Assembly (NCBI GenBank): GCA_018065745.1
Contig: JAGHSS010000278.1
Location: 1 to 7,959 of the forward strand
Length of the DNA stretch: 7,959 nt
Direction: 5' to 3'
Source of the DNA: Candidatus Neoflavobacterium equi
GTDB taxonomy: Bacteria > Bacteroidota > Bacteroidia > Flavobacteriales > Flavobacteriaceae
Shown here: positions 1 to 6,969 of the stretch, piece after piece
Position numbering within the stretch: position 1 is the stretch's first letter
Layout: every line of letters begins with the position of its first letter
The notes under the pieces: model-generated
Databases searched by the model: none
Told to the model about the DNA's origin: nothing
What the model saw: the letters and a program-made list of their open reading frames with translations, nothing else
Position numbers and translations under genes: made by a program

Positions 1-86
1 ATATGAAAGTTCTATTGTTTATATTTTTAATAATTTGCACCCTTGTTTAGAAAATGTTTTCCAAACTTACATAAAAAATTACAAAC

Positions 87-1166
87 GTGTACCTAAAAAA
101 CCTGTCTCTTTTTAATTACAAGAACATTGAAGAGAAAAATCTCGTATTTGATAAAAAAATTAACTGTTTTGTTGGAAAAAATGGAATCGGAAAAACGAAC
201 ATTTTAGACGGTATTTACCATTTAGCCTACGGCAAAAGTTACTTCAATCCGCTTGCAGTTCAGAACATCAAACACGGAACAGACTTTTTTGTACTGGATG
301 GCTGCTTTGTCAAAAACGACAAAGAGGAGCAAATTGTGTGTTCTATAAAAAGAGGACAGAAAAAAATATTAAAGCGCAACAATAAGGCGTACGAGCGTTT
401 TTCTGAACATATCGGATTAATTCCGCTGGTGATCATCTCCCCTTCAGATCAGGATTTAATTATTGAGGGAAGCGAAACCAGACGTAAATTTATGGACAGC
501 GTCATCTCCCAATACAATGCGTACTATCTACAAGAAATCATACAATACCAAAAAATCATCGCTCAGAGAAATGCACTGCTAAAATACTTTTTTGTCAACC
601 GCACCTTTGACGCTGATACCTTAAGTGTGTATAACGATCAATTGCAAGGACTCGCAAAAAGCATTCATGAGAAAAGAGAAGTTTTTATCGCTGCTTTCCT
701 TCCCATCTTCCACAATTACCACCAAAAAATCACGGGAGGACATGAGGATGTAGCGATTGTATACCAAAGCCAACTACAGGAAAAACCCATGTTGGAACTC
801 TTAAATGAATCCATTGCCAAAGACCGCGCCATACAATATACCAGCTGTGGTGTTCACAAGGACGACTTGAGTTTTGAGATTGAATCACATCCCATCAAGA
901 AGTTTGGGTCTCAAGGACAACAAAAATCATTTTTAATTGCACTGAAATTGGCTCAATTTGAATTTATAAAAACCAGAAGTGGGGTTCCACCAATTTTATT
1001 ATTTGATGATATCTTTGACAAATTAGATGCATTTAGGGTCAGCAAAATTGTAGAAATGGTCAACGACAACACCTTTGGTCAGCTCTTTATTTCAGACACA
1101 CACGCAGACAGAACTGAAGAAATTGTTAAGCAAACTTTACAATCATATACCATTTTTAATTTGTAA
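87..1166 (+). CDS. recF: DNA replication and repair protein RecF
   Basis: RecF is an SMC/ABC-like ATPase that binds gapped or single-stranded DNA ends with RecO and RecR and helps load RecA during recombinational repair; it is cytoplasmic. The 359-residue product has the family's usual length and all its landmarks: Walker A GKNGIGKT at residues 30-37, the ABC signature-like KFGSQGQQK at 272-280, Walker B ILLFDD with the DKLD loop at 303-314, and a SDTH switch near 336-339. The start is a GTG at 87. An in-frame TAA at 72-74 blocks any ATG further upstream, the next in-frame ATG is near codon 136, and the opening residues [14 protein letters not shown] fit the family N-terminus. It is the first gene of a close-packed run with the rhodanese-thioredoxin gene 13 nt downstream. 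No dnaA, dnaN or gyrB is seen beside it, unlike the classical recF neighbourhood. Identification is secure. Confidence 0.97.
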   Translation: MYLKNLSLFNYKNIEEKNLVFDKKINCFVGKNGIGKTNILDGIYHLAYGKSYFNPLAVQNIKHGTDFFVLDGCFVKNDKEEQIVCSIKRGQKKILKRNNKAYERFSEHIGLIPLVIISPSDQDLIIEGSETRRKFMDSVISQYNAYYLQEIIQYQKIIAQRNALLKYFFVNRTFDADTLSVYNDQLQGLAKSIHEKREVFIAAFLPIFHNYHQKITGGHEDVAIVYQSQLQEKPMLELLNESIAKDRAIQYTSCGVHKDDLSFEIESHPIKKFGSQGQQKSFLIALKLAQFEFIKTRSGVPPILLFDDIFDKLDAFRVSKIVEMVNDNTFGQLFISDTHADRTEEIVKQTLQSYTIFNL

Positions 1167-1179
1167 TTTTACAACACAA

Positions 1180-1887
1180 ATGAAACTAAACATGAAATCT
1201 ATAAAATTTGCAATTTTTGCATTGGTGCTTAGCATGGCCTCTTGCCAAACAGAAGCTCAAAACTATAAAACAGTAGACATTCAAACCTTTGAAAATGGGT
1301 TAACTACTCCAAACATCCAAGTACTTGACGTTCGCACCCCAGATGAATTTGCCAAAGGGCATATTGAAGCGGCTAAAAACGTGGATTGGAACAATGCGAA
1401 CTTTGAAAGTAACATTGCCTCTTTAGACAAAAACAAACCGGTATACATCTATTGTCTTGGCGGTGGAAGAAGTAAAAAGGCTGCCTTGAAAATGACAGAA
1501 CTTGGCTTTAAAAATATCGTGGAATTGGAAGGTGGCTATATGAATTGGTCAAAAAACCACGCGGACAAAAACGCCAAATCACAATACACATTAGAAACAT
1601 ATACCCAATTGACAAAGTCAAACGCTGTAGTTGTGGTTGATTTTTATGCAGATTGGTGTGCGCCTTGTAAAAAAATGGCCCCTTACATCGCTAAACTTCA
1701 AAAGGAATATGAGGGGAAAGCAGCTATTGTTAAAATTGATGCAGATCAAAACAAACCCCTATTCGCCTCTTTAAACTATATGGGACTTCCAGTAGTTGTG
1801 ATTTACAAAAATGGTGTGAAAGTATATGAGCAAGAAGGTTTTGTAAGTGAAGAGCAGATGCGTGAACAATTGACTAAATTATTATAA
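1180..1887 (+). CDS. Rhodanese-thioredoxin fusion lipoprotein
   Basis: The 235-residue protein has three parts. Residues 1-22 look like a lipoprotein signal peptide: lysines, a hydrophobic run, then MASC with the likely lipidated Cys22. Residues about 30-125 form a rhodanese domain with LDVRTPDEF and GHIEAA motifs and an active loop C92-LGGG-R97 matching CxxGxR, so the sulfur-accepting cysteine is present. Residues about 135-235 form a thioredoxin domain with WCAPC (Cys160, Cys163) and the cis-proline Pro204 in GLPVVV. Together these suggest a membrane-tethered periplasmic protein handling persulfide sulfur and thiol-disulfide exchange; the substrate is unknown. The frame stays open upstream to a TTG at 1075 inside recF, but the signal peptide places the start at the ATG at 1180 or at 1192, which would leave an 18-residue signal peptide. 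It lies between recF and murB with short gaps and is probably cotranscribed with them. Domain calls are firm; location and role are inferred. Confidence 0.9.
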   Translation: MKLNMKSIKFAIFALVLSMASCQTEAQNYKTVDIQTFENGLTTPNIQVLDVRTPDEFAKGHIEAAKNVDWNNANFESNIASLDKNKPVYIYCLGGGRSKKAALKMTELGFKNIVELEGGYMNWSKNHADKNAKSQYTLETYTQLTKSNAVVVVDFYADWCAPCKKMAPYIAKLQKEYEGKAAIVKIDADQNKPLFASLNYMGLPVVVIYKNGVKVYEQEGFVSEEQMREQLTKLL

Positions 1888-1899
1888 AAGCCAAACTCC

Positions 1900-2913
1900 A
1901 TGCATATAGAAGAAAACTTCTCCCTTAAAAGGTACAACACCTTTGGAATTGAAGCTAAGGCAGCTCTTTTTGCATCCGTAGAATCTATTGATGAATTGAA
2001 AGAGGTACTGAATAAATTCCCTGAGGCAACTCCATTTATATTGGGTGGAGGAAGCAATATGTTGTTGACTCAAGACCTGAATAAATTGGTAATTCACATC
2101 AATTTAAAAGGCATTTCCATTGCTAGTGAAACTGAAGATAAGGTTTGTATTCAAGCTGCAGCTGGAGAAAATTGGCACGAATTTGTATTGTGGACCATCG
2201 CCCACAATTATGGAGGATTGCAAAATATGTCTTTAATTCCTGGAAATGTAGGAACTACTCCAATCCAAAATATTGGAGCCTATGGCGCTGAGATCAAAAA
2301 CAGCATGGTAAGTTGTGAAGCATTGGAGATTGCGACTGGAAACATCGTGGTGTTTACCAATGAAGCATGTAAATTTGGTTACAGAGAGAGCATTTTTAAA
2401 AACGAGGTCAAAGACCAATACATCATTTTAAATGTCACCTTTGAATTGACCAAAACAAATCATAAAATCAACACCTCTTATGGGGCTATTGAAGAAGAAT
2501 TGGCACGCCAAAACATCAGCAATCCCAATTTAAGGGAAGTAAGTGATGCTGTTATTGCGATCAGACAAAGCAAATTACCAGATCCAAAGGTTTTGGGAAA
2601 CAGTGGAAGTTTTTACAAAAACCCCATAATACCGAGAATTCAATATGAGGAAGCGCTCAAAAAAAATCCAAATATTCCACACTACAACGTTTCAGAAACG
2701 GAAGTTAAAGTGCCTGCAGGTTGGTTGATTGAGCAATCTGGATTTAAGGGCAAAAGATTTGGTGAAGCTGGAGTACACGACAAACAAGCATTGGTTTTAG
2801 TTAATTATGGAGGTGCAACAGGCGCTGAAATGGTGGACTTATCCAAACACATTCAAGAGACCGTCTTCCAAAATTTTGGCATACACATTGAAGCAGAGGT
2901 AAATATCATCTGA
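1900..2913 (+). CDS. murB: UDP-N-acetylenolpyruvoylglucosamine reductase MurB (type I)
   Basis: MurB reduces UDP-GlcNAc-enolpyruvate to UDP-MurNAc with NADPH and bound FAD, the second committed step of peptidoglycan precursor synthesis in the cytoplasm. The 337-residue length and organisation match the E. coli-like type I enzyme (342 residues). The FAD-binding region includes ILGGGSNML near 47-55 and NMSLIPGNVGTTPIQNIGAYGAE near 109-131 (the stretch is identified by its SLIPG and QNIGAYG cores). The Tyr161-Arg162 pair in GYRES corresponds to the substrate-binding Tyr-Arg of E. coli MurB, Ser237 in NSGSFYKNP is the expected proton donor, and the C-terminal IEAEV supplies the conserved glutamate. 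The ATG at 1900 starts 12 nt after the preceding stop, and the N-terminus SLKRYNTFGIEAKA is the typical family opening. No separate promoter is visible, so it is probably transcribed with recF and the fusion lipoprotein gene and ends at the terminator at 2934. Confidence 0.97.
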   Translation: MHIEENFSLKRYNTFGIEAKAALFASVESIDELKEVLNKFPEATPFILGGGSNMLLTQDLNKLVIHINLKGISIASETEDKVCIQAAAGENWHEFVLWTIAHNYGGLQNMSLIPGNVGTTPIQNIGAYGAEIKNSMVSCEALEIATGNIVVFTNEACKFGYRESIFKNEVKDQYIILNVTFELTKTNHKINTSYGAIEEELARQNISNPNLREVSDAVIAIRQSKLPDPKVLGNSGSFYKNPIIPRIQYEEALKKNPNIPHYNVSETEVKVPAGWLIEQSGFKGKRFGEAGVHDKQALVLVNYGGATGAEMVDLSKHIQETVFQNFGIHIEAEVNII

Positions 2914-2933
2914 TTTTCCACATAAAAAACAGT

Positions 2934-2965
2934 AAAATCACTATACTTGCTATAGTGATTTTTTT
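2934..2965 (+). terminator. Intrinsic terminator after murB
   Basis: A 12-bp perfect stem pairs AAAATCACTATA (2934-2945) with TATAGTGATTTT (2951-2962) around the loop CTTGC, and runs into seven T residues (2959-2965). It begins 20 nt after the murB stop codon. The A-run on the left means it could also act on the minus strand, though no minus-strand gene ends here. Confidence 0.88.
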
Positions 2966-2975
2966 ATTACTTTTG
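2947..2975 (+). promoter_or_regulatory. Bacteroidetes-type promoter for the glycosyltransferase/sigma pair
   Basis: TACTTTTG at 2968-2975 matches the Bacteroidetes -7 consensus TAnnTTTG exactly, and TTG at 2947-2949 lies 18 nt upstream, within the 17-23 nt spacing known for flavobacterial promoters. The start codon at 2995 follows about 20 nt later, giving a short leader. The -33 TTG lies in the loop of the murB terminator hairpin, so the two signals overlap. The match is by eye; no transcription start data are available. Confidence 0.6.
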
Positions 2976-2994
2976 CCACTCTTAAAACAAACCT

Positions 2995-4101
2995 ATGCTA
3001 GCTATATTACTTTATGTATTTATTGCGATTATCGCACTCCAATTCATTTATTATATTGTTGTTTTTGGGAAGTTCACCTTCAACAAACCGGCACAAAAAA
3101 AGCCACATAACTTAGGCGTATCTGTCATTGTATGCGCTAAAAACGAGGCAGAGAATGTCAAAAATCTAATCCCAAAGTTATTGAGTCAACAATATCCAGA
3201 TTTTGAATTGATCTTGATTGATGATGCATCAAGTGATGATACACTGGAGATCTTTGAAACTTTTGAAGCCCAATCAAACAAGATTCGATTGGTCAAAGTA
3301 CAAAATATAGAGGCATTTTGGGGAAATAAGAAATTCGCTCTAACCCTGGGGATCAAGTCTGCTCGCAAAGAATATTTACTGTTCACAGATGCTGATTGCG
3401 TACCCAATTCTGAACATTGGATCAGTGAAATGACCGCTCATTTTACAGAACGCAAAACCATTGTTTTGGGGTATGGCAAGATTGAAAAAGTAAAGAAATC
3501 CTTCTTAAATAAATTGGTGCGCTTTGAGACATTACTCACAGCGGTCACCTACTTCTCTTGGGCTAAACACGGAAAACCATATATGGGTGTTGGACGTAAT
3601 CTAGCCTATAAAAAATCAGAGTTTTTCAAGGTAAATGGTTTTATTGACCACATGAATGTCCGTTCAGGAGACGATGATTTGTTCATCAACCAAGCTGCAA
3701 CTGCAGACAATACAACCATTGCATACACGACAGCAAGTTTTACCACCTCTGACGCTAAAAAAACGTACAAAGAATGGTTTAGACAAAAGAGAAGACATGT
3801 GTCTACTGCCAAGTATTACCACTTCTTTGACAAGGCACATTTGGCGTTGTTCTACATATCACAAATTGCGTTTTTCACGTTAGCTGTAGTATTGCTAAGT
3901 TTTCAATTTCAATGGATGATTGTTTTGGGATTAATATCTTTTAGATATTTATTTGCATGGTTATCATTGGGATTTGGAGCAGGTAATTTAAAAGAAAAAG
4001 ACCTGATGTATTGGTTCCCAATCCTTGAGATAGGATTGTTGTTCACTCATCTGTTGGTCTTTATTACAAATTTATTCTCAAAACCGGTACATTGGAAATA
4101 A
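2995..4101 (+). CDS. Membrane-anchored family 2 glycosyltransferase
   Basis: The 368-residue protein starts with a hydrophobic membrane segment (about residues 2-24). A GT-A fold glycosyltransferase domain follows (about 40-270): VSVIVCAKNEAENV at the nucleotide-sugar entry, LILIDDASSDD with Asp76-Asp77, and TDADC with the metal-binding D132-A-D134. SGDDDLF (225-230) sits where the catalytic base is expected, and QKRRH (264-268) resembles the QxxRW motif of processive GT2 enzymes, with His in place of Trp. The C-terminus has two to three further hydrophobic segments (about 282-302, 305-328 and 338-362). The layout suggests an inner-membrane enzyme that transfers sugar to a lipid or growing polysaccharide at the cytoplasmic face. 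Donor and acceptor cannot be read from the sequence. It has its own promoter and overlaps the sigma-factor gene by 10 nt. The ATG at 2995 is the first start after the promoter and fits the membrane segment. Confidence 0.88.
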   Translation: MLAILLYVFIAIIALQFIYYIVVFGKFTFNKPAQKKPHNLGVSVIVCAKNEAENVKNLIPKLLSQQYPDFELILIDDASSDDTLEIFETFEAQSNKIRLVKVQNIEAFWGNKKFALTLGIKSARKEYLLFTDADCVPNSEHWISEMTAHFTERKTIVLGYGKIEKVKKSFLNKLVRFETLLTAVTYFSWAKHGKPYMGVGRNLAYKKSEFFKVNGFIDHMNVRSGDDDLFINQAATADNTTIAYTTASFTTSDAKKTYKEWFRQKRRHVSTAKYYHFFDKAHLALFYISQIAFFTLAVVLLSFQFQWMIVLGLISFRYLFAWLSLGFGAGNLKEKDLMYWFPILEIGLLFTHLLVFITNLFSKPVHWK

Positions 4102-4670
4102 ATGTCAACCAAATTCAGAATGCCATAAACAAAGCAAAAGAAGGTGATCAAATCGCCTTTACCTTTTTGCTGGATACCTATTGGAATGAAGTCTATAACT
4201 TTTTGTATAGACGCACCCAAAACGATACCATGGCTGAAGACATCACCATAGAAACTTTTTCTAAGGCATTTGACAAGATCAAAATGTATCAGGAAGAATA
4301 TGCATTCAACACCTGGTTAATTGCCATTGGAAAGAATGTGCACATTGATTTGTTGCGAAAGAAAAAAGCGTCCATATTTATTGAACTCCAAGAGAACGAT
4401 ATGGATTCACCATATGATGTCATTGACGCGACACCATCTGTAGAGGATGAAATCATACAGGAACAGAATTTAAATGCCCTTTTGAGTTGCATCAAGCAAT
4501 TGCATCCCAATTATCAAGAAGTCATTCAACTGAGGTATTTTCAAGAACTCAGTTACCAAGAAATTGCTGACCTTCAAAAAGAAACCCTCAGCAACATCAA
4601 GATAAAAATCATGAGAGCTAAAAAGTTGTTGGCAGACAAAATCCAAGAACACAAAAACACGCTTAAATAA
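4092..4670 (+). CDS. Sigma-70-family RNA polymerase sigma factor (ECF-like)
   Basis: The 192-residue protein has the two-domain form of extracytoplasmic-function sigma factors. Region 2 spans about residues 18-95, with AFTFLLDTYWNEVYNFLYRR, the AEDITIETFSKAF helix (48-60) and WLIAIGKNVHIDLLRKKK (75-92). An acidic linker (about 100-125) leads to region 4 (about 126-182), with YQEVIQLRYFQELSYQEIAD as the start of the helix-turn-helix. It should direct core RNA polymerase to a particular promoter set, which cannot be predicted. The start is a TTG at 4092, before the glycosyltransferase stop at 4099-4101, so translation is probably coupled to that gene. The residues after this TTG (MEINVNQIQNAINKAKEGDQ) look like a normal family N-terminus, no in-frame ATG lies nearby before region 2, and the out-of-frame ATG at 4102 ends after eight codons. 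No anti-sigma gene is adjacent: the next gene downstream is nhaA on the other strand. Confidence 0.9.
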   Translation: MEINVNQIQNAINKAKEGDQIAFTFLLDTYWNEVYNFLYRRTQNDTMAEDITIETFSKAFDKIKMYQEEYAFNTWLIAIGKNVHIDLLRKKKASIFIELQENDMDSPYDVIDATPSVEDEIIQEQNLNALLSCIKQLHPNYQEVIQLRYFQELSYQEIADLQKETLSNIKIKIMRAKKLLADKIQEHKNTLK

Positions 4671-4673
4671 CAT

Positions 4674-4732
4674 AAAAAAAGGAGTCTTTACCAAGAACCA
4701 TGCGTTCTAAATGTAAAGACTCCTTTTTTTTT
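4674..4732. terminator. Bidirectional two-tier terminator between the sigma gene and nhaA
   Basis: The core stem pairs GGAGTCTTTA (4681-4690) with TAAAGACTCC (4714-4723). The flanking A7 (4674-4680) and T-run (4724-4732) extend the pairing to about 17 bp and supply a U-tract in both directions. The 23-nt apical region holds a second small hairpin, AGAAC (4694-4698) with GTTCT (4704-4708) around CATGC. It lies 3 nt after the sigma-gene stop and 19 nt beyond the nhaA stop, so it can end both convergent transcripts. Confidence 0.93.
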
Positions 4733-4751
4733 ATATGTATTATAGAATGGG

Positions 4752-5903
4752 CTACTCTTCTATTTTTCCAGCATTGCTTTTGGCTAAGGTGATACTCAAA
4801 AAGACATATCCAATTAGAGCAGCCAACGTGGAAGAAATTAAAATTGCCATCTTAGAGATCACAATATCCTCGTGGTTGGTAAAGGCCAGGTTGGTGATAA
4901 AAATGGACATGGTAAAGCCAATACCCGCCAAACAAGCCACTGAAAACAATTGAATCCAACGCACACCGGTGGGGAGTTTACAGATTCCAAGGCTGATTAC
5001 CAAGAGTGAGAAAACAAAAATTCCCAATGGTTTTCCAACCACCAATCCCAAAAATATTCCAATTGAATTGACATGAGTCAAACCGTCTACTGCTGCCTGA
5101 TCAATCTCAATTGCAGTATTTGCCAAGGCAAATAAGGGCAAAATTAGGAAAGCTACCGGCTTAGCCAATTTGTGTTCCAACCATTCAGAAAGAGAATTCT
5201 TTTCTGAGAATGGTATGGTAAAAGCCAAAACAACACCAGCAATAGTAGCGTGTACTCCAGATTGCAGCATCAGATACCAAGCAATCACTCCTCCAATGAG
5301 GTAGATAATAATGGAATTCACTTTGAACTTATTACAAATACCCAAGATTCCAAGTACCTCCAAAGCCCCCAACAGATAGACCAAAGAAAAATTAGAGGTA
5401 TAAAAAATCCCAATCACTACAATGGCCATCAAATCATCAATTACCGCCAGTGCAGTCAAAAATATTTTCATTCCCAAGGGCACTCTATTTCCCAAAAGAG
5501 TCAAAACACCTAAGGCAAATGCAATATCTGTCGCCATCGGTATCCCCGCTCCTGCCTGTGTTGGTGTGCCGTAATTGAAAAACAAAAAGATTCCCGCAGG
5601 AACCAATACCCCACCAATTGCAGCAAATATGGGCAGTAACGCTGCCTTAACATTGGACAGTTCCCCCGTGTATATTTCTCGTTTTAATTCCAAACCTACA
5701 AAGAGAAAGAAAATAGCCATCAATCCGTCATTGATCCAAAATTCCAAATTCCCCAAGGGCAATTGGGTACTCCAAAAAGCGTGATAATCTGTGTGGAAAG
5801 CAGAATTGGCAATGATAATAGACAAAATAGTACAGATAATTAAAGTGATTCCCGCAGATTTATCATTCCCTACAAAGTCACTATATAATTTAGTAATTCC
5901 CAT
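4752..5903 (-). CDS. nhaA: Na+/H+ antiporter NhaA
   Basis: NhaA is an inner-membrane antiporter that expels Na+ or Li+ in exchange for protons and helps with salt and alkaline-pH tolerance. The 383-residue protein is close to the family norm (388 in E. coli) and hydrophobic throughout, consistent with twelve membrane segments. Key residues are conserved: Asp126 in ATDIAFALGV, which corresponds to the TM4 aspartate; the ion-binding pair Asp156-Asp157 in LAVIDDLMA; His218 in GVHATIAG; Lys291 in VGKPLGI; and the GIGFTMSIFI segment at 327-336. The start is the ATG read from 5903. The frame continues upstream to 6008, but those 35 codons cross the promoter elements at 5924-5956, and MGITKLYSDFVGNDKSAG fits the NhaA N-terminus. 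It is monocistronic here, convergent with the sigma gene and divergent from lipA. Confidence 0.96.
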   Translation of the reverse strand: MGITKLYSDFVGNDKSAGITLIICTILSIIIANSAFHTDYHAFWSTQLPLGNLEFWINDGLMAIFFLFVGLELKREIYTGELSNVKAALLPIFAAIGGVLVPAGIFLFFNYGTPTQAGAGIPMATDIAFALGVLTLLGNRVPLGMKIFLTALAVIDDLMAIVVIGIFYTSNFSLVYLLGALEVLGILGICNKFKVNSIIIYLIGGVIAWYLMLQSGVHATIAGVVLAFTIPFSEKNSLSEWLEHKLAKPVAFLILPLFALANTAIEIDQAAVDGLTHVNSIGIFLGLVVGKPLGIFVFSLLVISLGICKLPTGVRWIQLFSVACLAGIGFTMSIFITNLAFTNHEDIVISKMAILISSTLAALIGYVFLSITLAKSNAGKIEE

Positions 5904-5923
5904 AAAAATAGTTTTGGTTTCCA

Positions 5924-5956
5924 CAAATATATTATTTAAATCACAGCAAACGGCAA
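5924..5956 (-). promoter_or_regulatory. Bacteroidetes-type promoter for nhaA
   Basis: Read on the minus strand, TATATTTG (5931 down to 5924) matches TAnnTTTG exactly. A TTG (5956 down to 5954) lies 22 nt upstream, near the long end of the accepted spacing. The element ends about 20 nt before the nhaA ATG at 5903, giving a short leader. A closer TTTG (5950-5947) has only a 15-nt gap and fits less well. Confidence 0.5.
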
Positions 5957-6052
5957 CTTTTACAATAAAGAAATCAGATAAAAAGAGGTTAAAACTAACA
6001 GATATCAAAAATAATCACATCAAAACTTCCAAAGAATACGATATTTAATAAT

Positions 6053-6060
6053 TATATTTG
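6053..6060 (+). promoter_or_regulatory. Likely -7 promoter element of lipA
   Basis: TATATTTG at 6053-6060 matches the Bacteroidetes -7 consensus TAnnTTTG exactly and sits 20 nt before the lipA ATG. I see no TTG at the expected distance upstream; only TTC at 6027-6029, 23 nt away, comes close. The -7 element is therefore supported mainly by position and match. It argues against translation starting at the GTG at 6060. Confidence 0.45.
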
Positions 6061-6080
6061 TGTTTGCAAACGCACAGAAT

Positions 6081-6953
6081 ATGGAAACTGTTTTAGACAC
6101 AAATAAATTACCAATAAGCAAACCCAAATGGTTGAGAGTAAAGCTTCCAACCGGGAAAAAATACACAGAATTAAGAGGATTAGTTGACAAATACAAACTA
6201 AACACCATTTGTACCTCTGGTAGCTGCCCAAATATGGGAGAGTGCTGGGGTGAAGGAACGGCTACCTTTATGATTCTTGGAAATACCTGTACCAGATCAT
6301 GTGGATTTTGTGGTGTAAAAACCGGAAGACCAGATACTGTTGATTGGGACGAACCAGAGAAAGTGGCACGATCAATAAAAATCATGAACATCAAACACGC
6401 GGTTTTAACCAGCGTGGATCGCGATGATTTGAAAGACGGTGGATCCATCATCTGGTATGAAACAGTTAAGGCGGTAAGAAGAATGAATCCTGAAACCACC
6501 TTGGAAACTTTAATTCCGGATTTTCAAGGCATGGAACGCAATATTGACCGCATCATAGAAGCCAACCCTGAGGTGGTTTCACACAATATGGAAACGGTAA
6601 AACGCCTGACACGTGAGGTGCGCATCCAAGCAAAATACGAAAGAAGTTTGGGGGTATTAAAATATTTAAAAGACAACGGCATCAACAGAACAAAATCTGG
6701 AATTATGTTAGGTCTTGGAGAAACTGAAGAAGAAGTAATCCAAACACTACACGATCTTAGAGATGCCAGAGTGGATGTGGTTACTATTGGTCAATATTTA
6801 CAGCCTAGTAAAAAACATTTACCCGTTAAAGAATTCATCACGCCAGAACAATTCAAGAAATACGAAGAAATTGGGAAAGAACTTGGATTCAGACATGTGG
6901 AAAGCGGTGCATTAGTGCGCTCATCCTACCATGCCCAAAAACATATTTTATAA
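6081..6953 (+). CDS. lipA: Lipoyl synthase LipA
   Basis: LipA is a radical SAM enzyme that inserts two sulfur atoms into octanoyl groups on lipoyl-dependent proteins such as the E2 subunits of pyruvate and 2-oxoglutarate dehydrogenase and the glycine-cleavage H protein. The 290-residue product has the three auxiliary-cluster cysteines in [12 protein letters not shown] (Cys44, Cys49, Cys55), which hold the sacrificial iron-sulfur cluster. The radical SAM CxxxCxxC follows as CTRSCGFC (Cys70, Cys74, Cys77). The C-terminal RSSYHA (280-285) supplies the serine ligand known to bind the auxiliary cluster. The ATG at 6081 is preferred over the in-frame GTG at 6060, which overlaps the promoter element. 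The octanoyltransferase gene lipB is not in the window. The GAPDH gene follows after 16 nt, with no terminator between, so the two may be cotranscribed. Identification is secure. Confidence 0.97.
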   Translation: METVLDTNKLPISKPKWLRVKLPTGKKYTELRGLVDKYKLNTICTSGSCPNMGECWGEGTATFMILGNTCTRSCGFCGVKTGRPDTVDWDEPEKVARSIKIMNIKHAVLTSVDRDDLKDGGSIIWYETVKAVRRMNPETTLETLIPDFQGMERNIDRIIEANPEVVSHNMETVKRLTREVRIQAKYERSLGVLKYLKDNGINRTKSGIMLGLGETEEEVIQTLHDLRDARVDVVTIGQYLQPSKKHLPVKEFITPEQFKKYEEIGKELGFRHVESGALVRSSYHAQKHIL

Positions 6954-6969
6954 TTTTATATCATTAGAA

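Larger units (their letters stand above)
5904..6080. other. Divergent nhaA/lipA intergenic region
   Basis: This 177-nt AT-rich stretch separates the two divergent genes and contains the minus-strand nhaA promoter near its left end and the plus-strand lipA -7 element near its right end. A perfect 10-bp palindrome GTTTGCAAAC lies at 6062-6071, just downstream of the lipA -7 element. I see no RNA gene, riboswitch or small coding sequence in it. Confidence 0.6.

Noticed and set aside
30..37. ATAATTTG followed by CACCC as a possible recF promoter
   Set aside because: It has TTTG but not the leading TA of the consensus, and no TTG lies 17-23 nt upstream within the window.
62..69. Minus-strand TAAGTTTG as a promoter for a gene leaving the window to the left
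   Set aside because: The -7 match is exact, but the nearest upstream TTTG (85-82) is only 12 nt away and no divergent start codon can be confirmed in the 61 nt available.
1075..1179. An in-frame extension of the rhodanese-thioredoxin gene to a TTG at 1075, overlapping recF by 92 nt
   Set aside because: The extra 35 residues would bury the lipoprotein signal inside the protein. The ATG at 1180 or 1192 gives a normal signal peptide.
4102..4128. The ATG at 4102 as start of a gene after the glycosyltransferase
   Set aside because: It is out of frame with the sigma factor and stops after eight codons.
5904..6008. An upstream extension of nhaA to 6008
   Set aside because: It crosses the promoter elements at 5924-5956, and the added residues do not resemble an NhaA N-terminus.
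6060..6080. A GTG start for lipA at 6060
   Set aside because: The codon begins on the last base of the -7 promoter element, so it would lie upstream of the transcript start; ATG at 6081 fits better.
6020..6499. A 159-codon minus-strand frame over the start of lipA
   Set aside because: It is antisense to a clearly conserved gene and its translation shows no recognisable domain.
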